The notes under the pieces: generated by a model
Told to the model about the DNA's origin: nothing
The model's input: the letters and a program-made list of their open reading frames with translations, nothing else
Database searches by the model: none
Part shown: piece by piece, positions 51,078 to 59,618 of the stretch
Numbering within the stretch: the stretch's first letter is position 1
Layout of the letters: each line of letters starts with the position of its first letter
Virus record (IMG/VR): IMGVR_UViG_3300029922_000005
Span: 1-64,000 of that record
Reading direction: 5' to 3' (one strand)
DNA length: 64,000 nt
Source of the DNA: a virus
Translations under genes and position numbers: made by a program

Positions 51078-51104
51078 ATGTTTATGTTTTAAATTATTGA
51101 TACA

Positions 51105-51112
51105 CAAAGATA
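51105..51112 (-). promoter_or_regulatory. -7 element on the minus strand
   Basis: TATCTTTG read on the minus strand, 28 nt upstream of ATG 51077. No clear -33. It would drive the 51077 gene, the PARG-like gene and the HD gene. Confidence 0.5.
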
Positions 51113-51229
51113 CTACAAAAATCTGATATATAAAAATATATAACAATTATTACCATTATATTGTAGTTAAATATTATTAAATATAAAACATATCAATCTA
51201 ATATTTATATAAAGTAAAAATATAAAATT

Positions 51230-51433
51230 ATGGGATTCAATAAAAGATTTATATCAAAAGATTCACTTAGAAACATTGCAAATTTAGATGATTATTTAAG
51301 TTTTTTTAATTATTTTAAAAGTGATGTAGTATTATTTGAAGATACATTCTCTCTTAATATTATGAAAGATTTAAAAAAATATAATATTACTGATAAATAT
51401 GAAATATTAAATATAATGAATAAGTGCAAATGA
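51230..51433 (+). CDS. Unknown 67-aa protein
   Basis: MGFNKRFISKDSLRNIANLD, helical, overlaps the next gene by 10 nt. Divergent from the minus-strand operon. Function unknown. Confidence 0.55.
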   Translation: MGFNKRFISKDSLRNIANLDDYLSFFNYFKSDVVLFEDTFSLNIMKDLKKYNITDKYEILNIMNKCK

Positions 51434-51645
51434 AATATTTATGCAAAAAAACATACTCAAAAGAAATTATAGCTGGAAATTTTTATGATTATTATTTAAC
51501 ATCTACTAAAAATTATGTTAAAATTGAAGAGTTATATTTCGTTGCTAATAATAATATGTTATCAGAGCCAAAAATTTATAAATATTTTTATACCGAAACA
51601 GAAATACGAAAAATAAAATTGGAAAAATTGAAAGAATTTAAATAA
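51424..51645 (+). CDS. C-tagged protein, MKYLCKK family
   Basis: A 73-residue protein. From ATG 51430 it starts MKYLCKKTYSKEIIAGNFYD and ends EIRKIKLEKLKEFK. The MKYLCKK start with a G-x-Y-Y turn is shared with the genes at 51679, 51899, 52137 and 54010. A small beta-barrel reading is likely. Function unknown. Confidence 0.68.
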   Translation: MQMKYLCKKTYSKEIIAGNFYDYYLTSTKNYVKIEELYFVANNNMLSEPKIYKYFYTETEIRKIKLEKLKEFK

Positions 51646-51652
51646 TTTATTG

Positions 51653-51660
51653 TATCTTTG
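51653..51660 (+). promoter_or_regulatory. -7 element TATCTTTG
   Basis: Consensus -7 box 18 nt before ATG 51679; only a TTG near the -33 distance. May start the three-gene MKYLCKK array. Confidence 0.5.
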
Positions 51661-51678
51661 TTTCAAATAAGATAATTT

Positions 51679-51915
51679 ATGAGATATCTATGTAAAAAAT
51701 ATTATATTGATTTTATTGTAGGAGAATATTATTATTCTGATAATATATCATATAGAAATATTAACTATAATTATAAATATATTTTAATTAATAGCACTAA
51801 ATTTATTTTAGATGATGATGACACTAGAATAGATCCAAAATTATATGAATATTTTAGTAATATTCAAGAACTACGAAAACTTAAATTAAAAAAATTAGAT
51901 GAAATATCTATGTAA
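51679..51915 (+). CDS. C-tagged protein, array copy 1
   Basis: MRYLCKKYYIDFIVGEYYYS ... ELRKLKLKKLDEISM. 78 residues. Its middle is nearly identical at DNA level to the next copy (YRNINYNYKYILINSTKFIL), so the array is recent. The last 17 nt encode the first residues of copy 2 in another frame. Confidence 0.7.
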   Translation: MRYLCKKYYIDFIVGEYYYSDNISYRNINYNYKYILINSTKFILDDDDTRIDPKLYEYFSNIQELRKLKLKKLDEISM

Positions 51916-52153
51916 AAAAGCATATAATGAAAATTTTATTGTAGGAAAGTATTATTATTCTGATAATAATATTCATTCTGATAATATGTCATATAGAAAT
52001 ATTAACTATAATTATAAATATATTTTAATTAATAGCACTAAATTTATTTTAGATAATAACACTATAATAGATCCAAAATTATATGAATATTTTAGTAATA
52101 TTCAAGAACTACGAAAACTTAAATTAAAAAAGTTATATGAAATATCTATGTAA
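51899..52153 (+). CDS. C-tagged protein, array copy 2
   Basis: MKYLCKKAYNENFIVGKYYY ... ELRKLKLKKLYEISM, 84 residues. Same architecture as copy 1 with an added HSDNMS segment. Its end again overlaps copy 3 by 17 nt. Confidence 0.7.
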   Translation: MKYLCKKAYNENFIVGKYYYSDNNIHSDNMSYRNINYNYKYILINSTKFILDNNTIIDPKLYEYFSNIQELRKLKLKKLYEISM

Positions 52154-52346
52154 AAAATCATATCCAGATTTTATTGTAGGAAAATATTATTATAGTGAGA
52201 ACTATGATTATGAAGGTTTTATAATAATAAATCAACATATGTTTTTTGACTTTCCTGAAATTAAAACAGGAAATATTCATGACTATTTTGAAACAATGCC
52301 AGAAATTAGAAGAAAAAAGCTAGCAAAATTACAAGAATTCAAATAA
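52137..52346 (+). CDS. C-tagged protein, array copy 3
   Basis: MKYLCKKSYPDFIVGKYYYS ... EIRRKKLAKLQEFK, 69 residues. More diverged middle (DYEGFIIINQHMFFDFPEIK). Last of the array; the following minus-strand gene converges on it. Confidence 0.68.
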   Translation: MKYLCKKSYPDFIVGKYYYSENYDYEGFIIINQHMFFDFPEIKTGNIHDYFETMPEIRRKKLAKLQEFK

Positions 52347-52400
52347 TTTAAACATTCGTTTATTTTTTGTATATAATACAAATTTAAATCGGTTTTTTAT

Positions 52401-53846
52401 TTAATAATTTATCAATGATGTTGTAGTTAATGTCAACCATATTTTTTCTTTATCAGTATCAAATAATACTTTATTATTTTTTTCTAAATAATTATGAAAA
52501 TCTTCACTTTCTATAATTTCAATAAATGAGTCAACATTTTTTTTATCCATAACAACAGATAATCCAGATAATATTAACGTAGGAGATTTCATTATTTTAT
52601 AATGAATTTTGCCCTTTATAAATGTAATAGGTAATATTATCTGAATCTCATTTTCATTCAGTTCTTTTAATAAGCCTTGTTTTCTACCGTATCCGTACCA
52701 TGCATCATATTTAGATAATTTAGTAATATTACCATTATCTCTTTTATTTAATTCATATTTATTATCTAATAGATATTTATATGCTAACGGAAAATCTTCA
52801 ATTAAAATATCTTTAGTTATAATTTTATTATTAATATAAGGATATATGAACCAATAATCTTTTTTAGTAGTTGATTTATATGCCTTTTTACAAATATTTT
52901 TTTCTATTTTAATATTAGAATCATTTTTATAAACATAATTATCATCAGAATAATCAAATTTGTAAATTTTATCTCTAAGTGTTGCTATTCCGCCATTTGC
53001 ATATTTAATTATATTTTTTAAATTATTTGATGTCTCTTGTTTAAACCAATTACAATTTTTCTTACTTAATATCTGTGAAACTGATTCTGTTTCATATTCA
53101 AAAGTATCATTAATTATATCATTACAAATTATTATACATGTATAAGCTGAAATATTATCCCAAATTTTATTATTTTTATTATCATATATTTTTAATAATC
53201 TATTATTTATAATTTCTCTTAATATTTCTCCTGTTTTATTTATTAAAAATGAATTAGGTATAATAAATCCTACTTTCTTACTAATTTTTAATGATTTTTC
53301 AATAAATGCATAATATAAATCTATATTTCCTTTTTTAATAGTTTCAAAATTTAATTCTTTTAATTTATTAACATAATCATTTTCTAAATTTTGAATTCTT
53401 ACATATGGAGGATTTCCAAATATGATATCAAATTTCATGTCAACAAATAAAAAATCACTATTTTGTATATTTACTAATAATAATTGATTATTATATCCTA
53501 ATACATTAAAATATCTATTTAATAATTCTTTTAAAATATTTATAAAATTAATATCGATATCATAACAATATAATCTATTTTCAACAAAAAATATCATATC
53601 ATTTAATTCGACATTTTGTTTTCTAAAATATTCTAAAAGACTAAACACAAAAGAACCTTTACCAACACTTGGTTCACAAATAATATCTGTTATTTTTGGC
53701 TCTAAATATTCAATTATTTGTTCACATACTATACTTTTTGTAAATACAACTCCTTGTTTTTTTATTAATTCAATATCATTTGAATCAAAATTATTACTTT
53801 CATTTATTATTTCACTTATTATTTCACTTATTTCATTTTCATTCAT
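52401..53846 (-). CDS. Adenine-N6 DNA methyltransferase
   Basis: A 481-residue class I SAM-dependent enzyme: FTKSIVCEQIIEYLEP and CEPSVGKGSF (motif I-like), CYDIDINFI, and IIFGNPPYVRIQNLENDY with the NPPY catalytic motif near residue 142. The C-terminal 250 residues form a target-recognition-type domain. Eco57I/TaqI-like. No paired restriction gene is visible, so it likely protects phage DNA from host restriction. Confidence 0.86.
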   Translation of the reverse strand: MNENEISEIISEIINESNNFDSNDIELIKKQGVVFTKSIVCEQIIEYLEPKITDIICEPSVGKGSFVFSLLEYFRKQNVELNDMIFFVENRLYCYDIDINFINILKELLNRYFNVLGYNNQLLLVNIQNSDFLFVDMKFDIIFGNPPYVRIQNLENDYVNKLKELNFETIKKGNIDLYYAFIEKSLKISKKVGFIIPNSFLINKTGEILREIINNRLLKIYDNKNNKIWDNISAYTCIIICNDIINDTFEYETESVSQILSKKNCNWFKQETSNNLKNIIKYANGGIATLRDKIYKFDYSDDNYVYKNDSNIKIEKNICKKAYKSTTKKDYWFIYPYINNKIITKDILIEDFPLAYKYLLDNKYELNKRDNGNITKLSKYDAWYGYGRKQGLLKELNENEIQIILPITFIKGKIHYKIMKSPTLILSGLSVVMDKKNVDSFIEIIESEDFHNYLEKNNKVLFDTDKEKIWLTLTTTSLINY

Positions 53847-53987
53847 TCATGTTAATTATTTTTATCTATTTAGTATATTTTCAACATTTTGTTTATATAT
53901 TTAATATGAATTTGTTAATATATTTTACATCGTAATAATATTTATAATAATAATTTATAAAAAAGTCATATTTTTAAAAATTTATTG

Positions 53988-53995
53988 TATCTTTG
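53988..53995 (+). promoter_or_regulatory. -7 element TATCTTTG
   Basis: Consensus -7 box 14 nt before ATG 54010; -33 not conserved. Confidence 0.5.
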
Positions 53996-54009
53996 TAAAA
54001 AAGATTAAT

Positions 54010-54222
54010 ATGAAATATCTATGTAAAAAGACATATTTATCATATTTTATATTTGGTGAATATTATGAAAGTGAATTAGGTAGAGATAATACTATAAACA
54101 TGATCATTGATAGTAACTCATGGATACATTTTAAGTTAGATAAAAATTCAAAGTTATATGAGTATTTTTATGATGAAAATCAAATTAGAAAAATGAAATT
54201 AAAAAAATTAAAAATATTTTAA
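54010..54222 (+). CDS. C-tagged protein, MKYLCKK family
   Basis: MKYLCKKTYLSYFIFGEYYE ... NQIRKMKLKKLKIF, 70 residues. Separated from the array at 51.4-52.3 kb by the methyltransferase; same start and tag, different middle. Function unknown. Confidence 0.68.
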   Translation: MKYLCKKTYLSYFIFGEYYESELGRDNTINMIIDSNSWIHFKLDKNSKLYEYFYDENQIRKMKLKKLKIF

Positions 54223-54223
54223 T

Positions 54224-54913
54224 ATGAAAGTAAGAATGTCAAGCAAAAATGATTATGATTCTAAATATGATTGGAATTGTTTTTGTCAAGGTGGAGAATC
54301 TGGAATCGTTTTACCATCAGGTAGTTTTGATAAATTATTTTCTGGAAATCCAATAGAAGGATTATCAGAAGGAATATCAAGTAAAGAAACTTATACTACC
54401 GCATTTTTTGAAGCATTTCCTAAAACTCCAGATTGCTTTATTCGTGGAGAAGGTAAAACAATTGAAGAAGCTGAAGAAAGTGCTTGGAAAAAATTTCAAA
54501 AGATTATAACTTGTAATCATGAAATGGAACGTAGAGATAGAACAGATGGTTATGCATATTGTAAACATTGCTCATATTCAGCGACTGTATTTGAACCTTT
54601 AACTAAATGTTGTAAATGTGGTAAACCAACCGCATATAGTACTGATTATAAAGGTAATTATTATTGTAAAAAACATCACTTTACAAAGCCAAAAAATCCA
54701 AATCATTCAATGTGGGAGATTGAGCATAAAAGACTTTCAAGAAAGCATAAGAAATTATTAAAAATATGTGCTAAAAAAATGTTTGAATCAGAAGGTCATT
54801 ATGGTAAAATTAAATTTAAATACTTTGCAGGAAAAATTCTTACTTGTGATGGGTATAGATTAGATATTTTATTTAGAAGTCAAGAAATAAAGTTTATACA
54901 AAAATGGAAATAA
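54224..54913 (+). CDS. Zinc-finger phage protein
   Basis: A 229-residue protein. N-terminal segment CFCQGGESGIVLPSGSFDKL, then GEGKTIEEAEESAWKKFQK, a recurring phage motif, and a Cys/His-rich zinc region (CNHE ... YCKHCSY ... CCKCGKPT ... YYCKKHH). Probably nucleic-acid-binding. It follows the C-tagged gene by 1 nt. Confidence 0.65.
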   Translation: MKVRMSSKNDYDSKYDWNCFCQGGESGIVLPSGSFDKLFSGNPIEGLSEGISSKETYTTAFFEAFPKTPDCFIRGEGKTIEEAEESAWKKFQKIITCNHEMERRDRTDGYAYCKHCSYSATVFEPLTKCCKCGKPTAYSTDYKGNYYCKKHHFTKPKNPNHSMWEIEHKRLSRKHKKLLKICAKKMFESEGHYGKIKFKYFAGKILTCDGYRLDILFRSQEIKFIQKWK

Positions 54914-54948
54914 TTAAAAAAAGCATCAATTAAATTGATTCTTTTTTA
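54914..54948. terminator. Bidirectional terminator
   Basis: ATCAATT/AATTGAT stem with A and T runs, between converging genes. Confidence 0.75.
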
Positions 54949-55452
54949 TAAGTTAAAGTTTGAAGATGCTAAATGAAGAGGTAAATTTTCAGTTATAACA
55001 TCATATAAAATTTTGAATTCATCAATTATATCACCCATTGTTTTAGATTTTTTAATAATATTTTCTATTATAGGTGAATATATTTCAGTTAATTCAGTGT
55101 ATACGTTATCTGGCATTTTCCTAATCTCAATTTTTGATGGACCTCCTATAAATCCATTAATTGGTGATGTATGATATTTAATTCTATTAACTGAATATTT
55201 TGGATTCATTGATTGCATAGCTGATTCCCTCTCTTTTTCTGTTATTATAATTTTTCTTAATTCAGGATCATTTAAGCATTCAGATTTTTCTATTATTTGT
55301 TCAATAATACCATAAATTGGAGAGCATGACCGATAATTAGTACCATAAGTCATATTTCCGTTACTGTTATTTATAGTAATATTAAAATCTTTATTCTTAT
55401 ATAAAGTAATTTCTCTCTCTTTCTGTTTTTCAAACGTTTTTAAATATTTCAT
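54946..55452 (-). CDS. Tagged protein, unknown middle
   Basis: A 168-residue protein: MKYLKTFEKQKEREITLYKN, a mixed middle (TYGTNYRSCSPIYGIIEQII) and the end LASSNFNL. It ends near the terminator; not overlapped by neighbours on its 5' side. Confidence 0.75.
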   Translation of the reverse strand: MKYLKTFEKQKEREITLYKNKDFNITINNSNGNMTYGTNYRSCSPIYGIIEQIIEKSECLNDPELRKIIITEKERESAMQSMNPKYSVNRIKYHTSPINGFIGGPSKIEIRKMPDNVYTELTEIYSPIIENIIKKSKTMGDIIDEFKILYDVITENLPLHLASSNFNL

Positions 55453-55461
55453 ATAAATAGT

Positions 55462-55671
55462 TTATGATAATTTTTTATATTGATTATCTGTTATTATTAA
55501 TATATAATCACCTTCAGTGGTTGATATATTATATACACTCTGATTATTATTTATAGCAGATAAGATATCAAGATATTCATCTATCATATCCAAATCTAAA
55601 TTTTTTTCAGATAATTTAGATGTCACGATTTCTTTAGTTATTTGTGATAACTCTAATATTCTAACTTTCAT
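55462..55671 (-). CDS. Unknown 69-aa protein
   Basis: MKVRILELSQITKEIVTSKL, helical acidic protein, 9 nt upstream of the tagged gene on the same strand. No tag. Function unknown. Confidence 0.55.
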   Translation of the reverse strand: MKVRILELSQITKEIVTSKLSEKNLDLDMIDEYLDILSAINNNQSVYNISTTEGDYILIITDNQYKKLS

Positions 55672-55734
55672 TAGTGTATATTAATATTAATTTTTAATTG
55701 TAATACTTTGTTAATGATTATTATATATTAATTT

Positions 55735-56073
55735 TTATAAGTTGAATTTATCTGATGTCAGTTCAAAATCTTGAAGTTTAACCTTTCCCATAAATAATGC
55801 ATGATCTCTATTATCTGGTTCTAATTTTAAAATCCATTCAAAATATTCATCATAATCATCTGTTAAGCTATTATATTGTTTAACTTTTTCTTTATAAATA
55901 TATACAAGAACATTTTCATTAGTATACCAAAGGCACCAATCTTCAATTAAATCATCTGGTACTCCTATCTTTTTTAAAGACAATCTAAAATATGGTTGCA
56001 ATAATGTTACTTGCCAATATTTATCCTCATATTTCCAATCACCATATTTTTCAAATGTATTTATATATTTCAT
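55735..56073 (-). CDS. Tagged protein, unknown middle
   Basis: A 112-residue protein: MKYINTFEKYGDWKYEDKYW, aromatic-rich middle (LLQPYFRLSLKKIGVPDDLI), end LTSDKFNL. Last in an eight-gene overlapping run to 58252. Confidence 0.76.
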   Translation of the reverse strand: MKYINTFEKYGDWKYEDKYWQVTLLQPYFRLSLKKIGVPDDLIEDWCLWYTNENVLVYIYKEKVKQYNSLTDDYDEYFEWILKLEPDNRDHALFMGKVKLQDFELTSDKFNL

Positions 56074-56405
56074 AGATTAAAATTTTTTGCTTTTATTTTA
56101 TATTCTAAATCTTCTTTATTTTCAGAATAATCAATAATACTACTATATAAAAATTCTCTAAATCCAATATTATGATTAAGATTATAATTCTCATATCCAA
56201 ATAAACTTGCAATCTCCATAGGTATATCTTCGTATTCAACACTTACTGTATTGAAATGATATTTTATTTCAATTTTTATAATTTTACCAATAGTATTATC
56301 AATAAAATCAGTCATTTCTTTATTCTGCATGGAAGATTTCATTAATACATAATCTCCTACTTTTGGTTCATCTTTAATATTTTCAAATTTCTTTATATAT
56401 TTCAT
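56070..56405 (-). CDS. Tagged cassette protein (GDYV type)
   Basis: A 111-residue protein: MKYIKKFENIKDEPKVGDYV, DTIGKIIKIEIKYHFNTVSV, ENKEDLEYKIKAKNFNL (KNFNL in place of NKFNL). Same family as the 23-24 kb run. Confidence 0.78.
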   Translation of the reverse strand: MKYIKKFENIKDEPKVGDYVLMKSSMQNKEMTDFIDNTIGKIIKIEIKYHFNTVSVEYEDIPMEIASLFGYENYNLNHNIGFREFLYSSIIDYSENKEDLEYKIKAKNFNL

Positions 56406-56713
56406 AAGTTAAATTTATTTGCTTGTAATTTCAATTTTAATTCTTCAATTGTTTTTCCATATTCCACTAATAATTCGATATCAAAAATTCTTGTACCATC
56501 ATGAAAAAATAAATCTATATTATCTGGTATATTTTCATATCTAACTCTACATTTATATTTTTTTAAATTTGGATCGAATTCTACAGCTGTTAATCTACCA
56601 AAATTTTTAGTTACAAAATTTATAACGCTATTAGTACTATAACTATTCATTAAAACATAATCACCAACTTCTGGTAAATCAATATTATTTTCAAATTTCT
56701 TTATATATTTCAT
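56402..56713 (-). CDS. Tagged cassette protein (GDYV type)
   Basis: A 103-residue protein: MKYIKKFENNIDLPEVGDYV, KNFGRLTAVEFDPNLKKYK, KTIEELKLKLQANKFNL. Confidence 0.78.
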   Translation of the reverse strand: MKYIKKFENNIDLPEVGDYVLMNSYSTNSVINFVTKNFGRLTAVEFDPNLKKYKCRVRYENIPDNIDLFFHDGTRIFDIELLVEYGKTIEELKLKLQANKFNL

Positions 56714-56961
56714 AAATTAAATTTATTGGTATTTAATAATAATTCAAAATTTTCAATTTCTAATGAAGTTAAAAATCTTAAAATTTGTTCTTTAATAATT
56801 CCAATTTTACATATTTCATTTTGAACTAAATAAAATGACTCGTCTTTTTTAATTATTTTAGCATCAAATGTATAGTTATTTTGTCTATATTTTATATAAT
56901 CACCAACTTTACAATCGTTAGGATTAAATAATTTCTTTTCAAATCTTTTTATATATTTCAT
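56710..56961 (-). CDS. Short tagged cassette protein
   Basis: An 83-residue protein, the shortest complete member: MKYIKRFEKKLFNPNDCKVG, DYIKYRQNNYTFDAKIIKKD, then FELLLNTNKFNL. Confidence 0.76.
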   Translation of the reverse strand: MKYIKRFEKKLFNPNDCKVGDYIKYRQNNYTFDAKIIKKDESFYLVQNEICKIGIIKEQILRFLTSLEIENFELLLNTNKFNL

Positions 56962-57455
56962 AAGTTAAATTTATCTATATTATTATATAATCCAGGAATA
57001 CTATAAATATTTCTAAAATATTTCGGAGTCATAAATTTTTCCTTCTTACAATCATAAACAAAAACTACTTCAATTTTTCTATAATCTTTTAAAAATACAT
57101 GAATATCTCCAAATTCTGCTGATTCACCATCGTAATTGACTCCTAATACAAAATCTGGTCCTTCACTTACATAATCAAATTCATATTGATTGATAGCATT
57201 TACTCCATCTTTTATTGATTTTGGAGTACCATCAAACCAATCGCAAACATCTATAGCAGCAGAGATATAATCATTATCTGTTACATCATCAGCCATTCCA
57301 AATGCATATTCTAAAATTTGATGATTTAATGGTATAGGATCATCAGAAGGTAACGGCTTACCATTACAAAAACTAAGTGCAATTTCTGGTGTAACTTCTA
57401 AATAAAATTCAGCATCATTTTGATCTAAACTTTCAAACCTTTTTATATATTTCAT
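56958..57455 (-). CDS. Tagged protein, unknown middle
   Basis: A 165-residue protein: MKYIKRFESLDQNDAEFYLE, an acidic alpha/beta middle (SAAIDVCDWFDGTPKSIKDG; FVLGVNYDGESAEFGDIHVF), and NNIDKFNL. Confidence 0.76.
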   Translation of the reverse strand: MKYIKRFESLDQNDAEFYLEVTPEIALSFCNGKPLPSDDPIPLNHQILEYAFGMADDVTDNDYISAAIDVCDWFDGTPKSIKDGVNAINQYEFDYVSEGPDFVLGVNYDGESAEFGDIHVFLKDYRKIEVVFVYDCKKEKFMTPKYFRNIYSIPGLYNNIDKFNL

Positions 57456-57697
57456 AAGTTAAATTTAATTGTTTGATTAACTTGTTCAGGATCTTTTAAT
57501 ATTCTATATAATTCTAACCATCTTGTTATTTCTTCATATTCATCATCATCATATCTCCATTCATTTGGTAAAGTTGGATCATGAACTATTTCGTCATCAT
57601 CATAAAGAATTTCAAATTTTTCTCCTATTAATACATTGAGTTCTTCCTTCGTAACTCTTATTATTTTTTTGCTACTCAAAGCATATAACGCTATCAT
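57452..57697 (-). CDS. Half cassette with C-tag only
   Basis: An 81-residue protein: MIALYALSSKKIIRVTKEEL ... NQTIKFNL. It has the C-end but not the N-tag. Its body is paralogous to the next gene (KIIRVTKEELNVLIGEKFEI against KIIKVTQEELDALIDNDFTV; EWRYDDDE against EWRYDSDE). Confidence 0.7.
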   Translation of the reverse strand: MIALYALSSKKIIRVTKEELNVLIGEKFEILYDDDEIVHDPTLPNEWRYDDDEYEEITRWLELYRILKDPEQVNQTIKFNL

Positions 57698-57941
57698 GCC
57701 TTCTAAATGATTTTAAAAACTTTTTTATATCATCTTCTTCATCTGAATCATATCTCCATTCATCTAGATGATTTGAATCATATCTAATTCTTTCATTATC
57801 ATAAAGAACTGTAAAATCATTGTCTATTAATGCATCAAGTTCTTCTTGAGTTACTTTTATAATTTTAGAATCATTATCTAAATTTATTAAATTAATCATA
57901 TTTTCTTTTTTCCTTGATTCAAATGTTTTTATGTATTTCAT
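57672..57941 (-). CDS. Half cassette with N-tag only
   Basis: An 89-residue protein: MKYIKTFESRKKENMINLIN ... KKFLKSFRRHDSVICFE. It has the N-tag but lacks the C-end. It overlaps the half cassette by 26 nt. The pair reads as one cassette whose core was duplicated between the ends. Confidence 0.7.
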   Translation of the reverse strand: MKYIKTFESRKKENMINLINLDNDSKIIKVTQEELDALIDNDFTVLYDNERIRYDSNHLDEWRYDSDEEDDIKKFLKSFRRHDSVICFE

Positions 57942-58252
57942 AAGTTAAATTTATTTGCACTATCATTAAGTTCAATTCGGTTATATAATTCTTCTGTTGT
58001 TATTTCTTTACCAAATTCATCAACTAATTTATATGAAAAATTTAATAATCCTTCTTCAAGAATAATATGCTCAATTGTATATTGTATTAACGATTTTTTA
58101 TCATTTTTATAATCCTTTTCATATTGTATATAATAACTATCTTTAATCAAATCATCAAAAGGAATATGACGTTTATCAACTGGTATAGTAACAATAGCGA
58201 ATATTCCTGTAATGCTATCAGTTGAATTTTCATTAAATTTTTTTATTTTCAT
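57938..58252 (-). CDS. Tagged cassette protein, N-tag variant
   Basis: A 104-residue protein: MKIKKFNENSTDSITGIFAI ... LNDSANKFNL. First gene of the eight-gene run; divergent from the plus-strand pair at 58312. Confidence 0.75.
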   Translation of the reverse strand: MKIKKFNENSTDSITGIFAIVTIPVDKRHIPFDDLIKDSYYIQYEKDYKNDKKSLIQYTIEHIILEEGLLNFSYKLVDEFGKEITTEELYNRIELNDSANKFNL

Positions 58253-58311
58253 ATTAATAATTGATTTTATCTATATATAAAATTTATAAGTTATTTTTTA
58301 TATATAAAGAT

Positions 58312-58827
58312 ATGAAACATTTGAAATTATATGAGGAATTAAAATTCAATGAGAAACAATACCATACTTATGAACTATTGAATCTTGTTCAGATGCATGA
58401 TTTAGGTTCAAAAGGAGAAGCTGAAATGATTGATATGATAAATTCTGGACAAATAGATTTAAATTTACAAGATCAACTAAGTTATAGAACAGCTTTAATA
58501 TATTCTATGATTAATAGATATGAAAAAGTATTTGATGAATTGATAAAATCAGATGTGAATTTAGATTTACAAGATGATAATGGAAATACAGCATTAATAA
58601 TCTCAGCAATAGGTAGCACTGGAAGTAGTAGTGATTATTATAAATCTATAATGGAAAAATTAATTGATGCAGGAGCAGATTGGAATAAAACACAAAATTA
58701 TGGACGTGAAAAAGATTTTCTTGAACATATACAAGATAACGAATTTAAAAGACATATATTAAAGAAATATCATAAACAATATGAAATATATTTAATGATA
58801 AAAACTTCTGAAAAATTTAATATATGA
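58312..58827 (+). CDS. Tagged ankyrin-repeat protein
   Basis: From ATG 58312: MKHLKLYEELKFNEKQYHTY, ankyrin units LQDQLSYRTALIYSMI, LQDDNGNTALIISAIG and DAGADWNKTQNYG, ending KTSEKFNI, 171 residues. The TTG at 58261 would add 17 hydrophobic residues and is unlikely. Confidence 0.82.
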   Translation: MKHLKLYEELKFNEKQYHTYELLNLVQMHDLGSKGEAEMIDMINSGQIDLNLQDQLSYRTALIYSMINRYEKVFDELIKSDVNLDLQDDNGNTALIISAIGSTGSSSDYYKSIMEKLIDAGADWNKTQNYGREKDFLEHIQDNEFKRHILKKYHKQYEIYLMIKTSEKFNI

Positions 58828-59297
58828 AATATATAAAAACATTTGAACAAAATTTAGATTTAAATAATGAATTAATAGACTCTTGTATAAATAATAATAT
58901 AAAAAAAGTTGAAAGTTTAATAAAACAAGGAGCTGATGTTAATTATATCAATAAAGATGGTTTCAACTCATTAATATATTCTGTTAATAATATTGATATT
59001 TTAAAAATATTAATTAAAAACGGAGCGGATGTAAATATCCAAGATACTACAAATCAAGGTTATACACCATTATTACTAGCATCCTCTAATAGATTTATGT
59101 TTCCTTATATCGAAAATTATGATACTATAAAATTATTAATAGATTCAGGAGCTGATTGGAATGTTAAAGGTAGAATTGTTAAAATTACTTTTTTTGATTA
59201 TTTACCTACTGAAATTAAAGAAAAAATTAAAAAAGATTATCCAGATAAATATGAAGATTATTTATTACAACAAGAAGCTGAAAAATTCAACATATAA
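58824..59297 (+). CDS. Tagged ankyrin-repeat protein
   Basis: A 157-residue protein: MKYIKTFEQNLDLNNELIDS, ankyrin units KQGADVNYINKDGFNSLIYS, KNGADVNIQDTTNQGYTPLL and DSGADWNVKGRIV, ending QEAEKFNI. 4-nt overlap with the preceding gene, then terminator. Confidence 0.84.
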   Translation: MKYIKTFEQNLDLNNELIDSCINNNIKKVESLIKQGADVNYINKDGFNSLIYSVNNIDILKILIKNGADVNIQDTTNQGYTPLLLASSNRFMFPYIENYDTIKLLIDSGADWNVKGRIVKITFFDYLPTEIKEKIKKDYPDKYEDYLLQQEAEKFNI

Positions 59298-59328
59298 AAA
59301 AAGACTCAATTAAATTGAGTCTTTTTTA
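59296..59328. terminator. Bidirectional terminator
   Basis: GACTCAATT/AATTGAGTC stem at 59303-59321 with A and T runs. Confidence 0.85.
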
Positions 59329-59350
59329 AATTTTAGAAATATATTAATTT

Positions 59351-59551
59351 TTAATTTATTACTTCTACATTAGAACAATTCAGTCCTTTTTTACCTTCAA
59401 CTAGATCAAAACTGACTTCGTCATTTTCATATATTTTGTCTATCAAATTTGTGATGTGAACAAAATATTCCTTACCTGTTTCTTTTTCGGCTACGAACCC
59501 ATATCCTTTTTCCGAATTGAAAAATTTTACGGTGCCATTTAATTTACTCAT
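59351..59551 (-). CDS. csp: Cold-shock domain protein
   Basis: A 66-residue CSD: MSKLNGTVKFFNSEKGYGFV with RNP1 (KGYGFV) and RNP2 (EYFVHITNL), ending GLNCSNVEVIN. Full-length for the family, which binds single-stranded RNA/DNA and melts RNA structure. In this window with many structured RNAs it could act as an RNA chaperone. Confidence 0.92.
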   Translation of the reverse strand: MSKLNGTVKFFNSEKGYGFVAEKETGKEYFVHITNLIDKIYENDEVSFDLVEGKKGLNCSNVEVIN

Positions 59552-59618
59552 TATTTATTATTATTTTTATTATTGTGGATAAATTCCACATTCTATATAG
59601 TAATAAAAAATAATAAGT

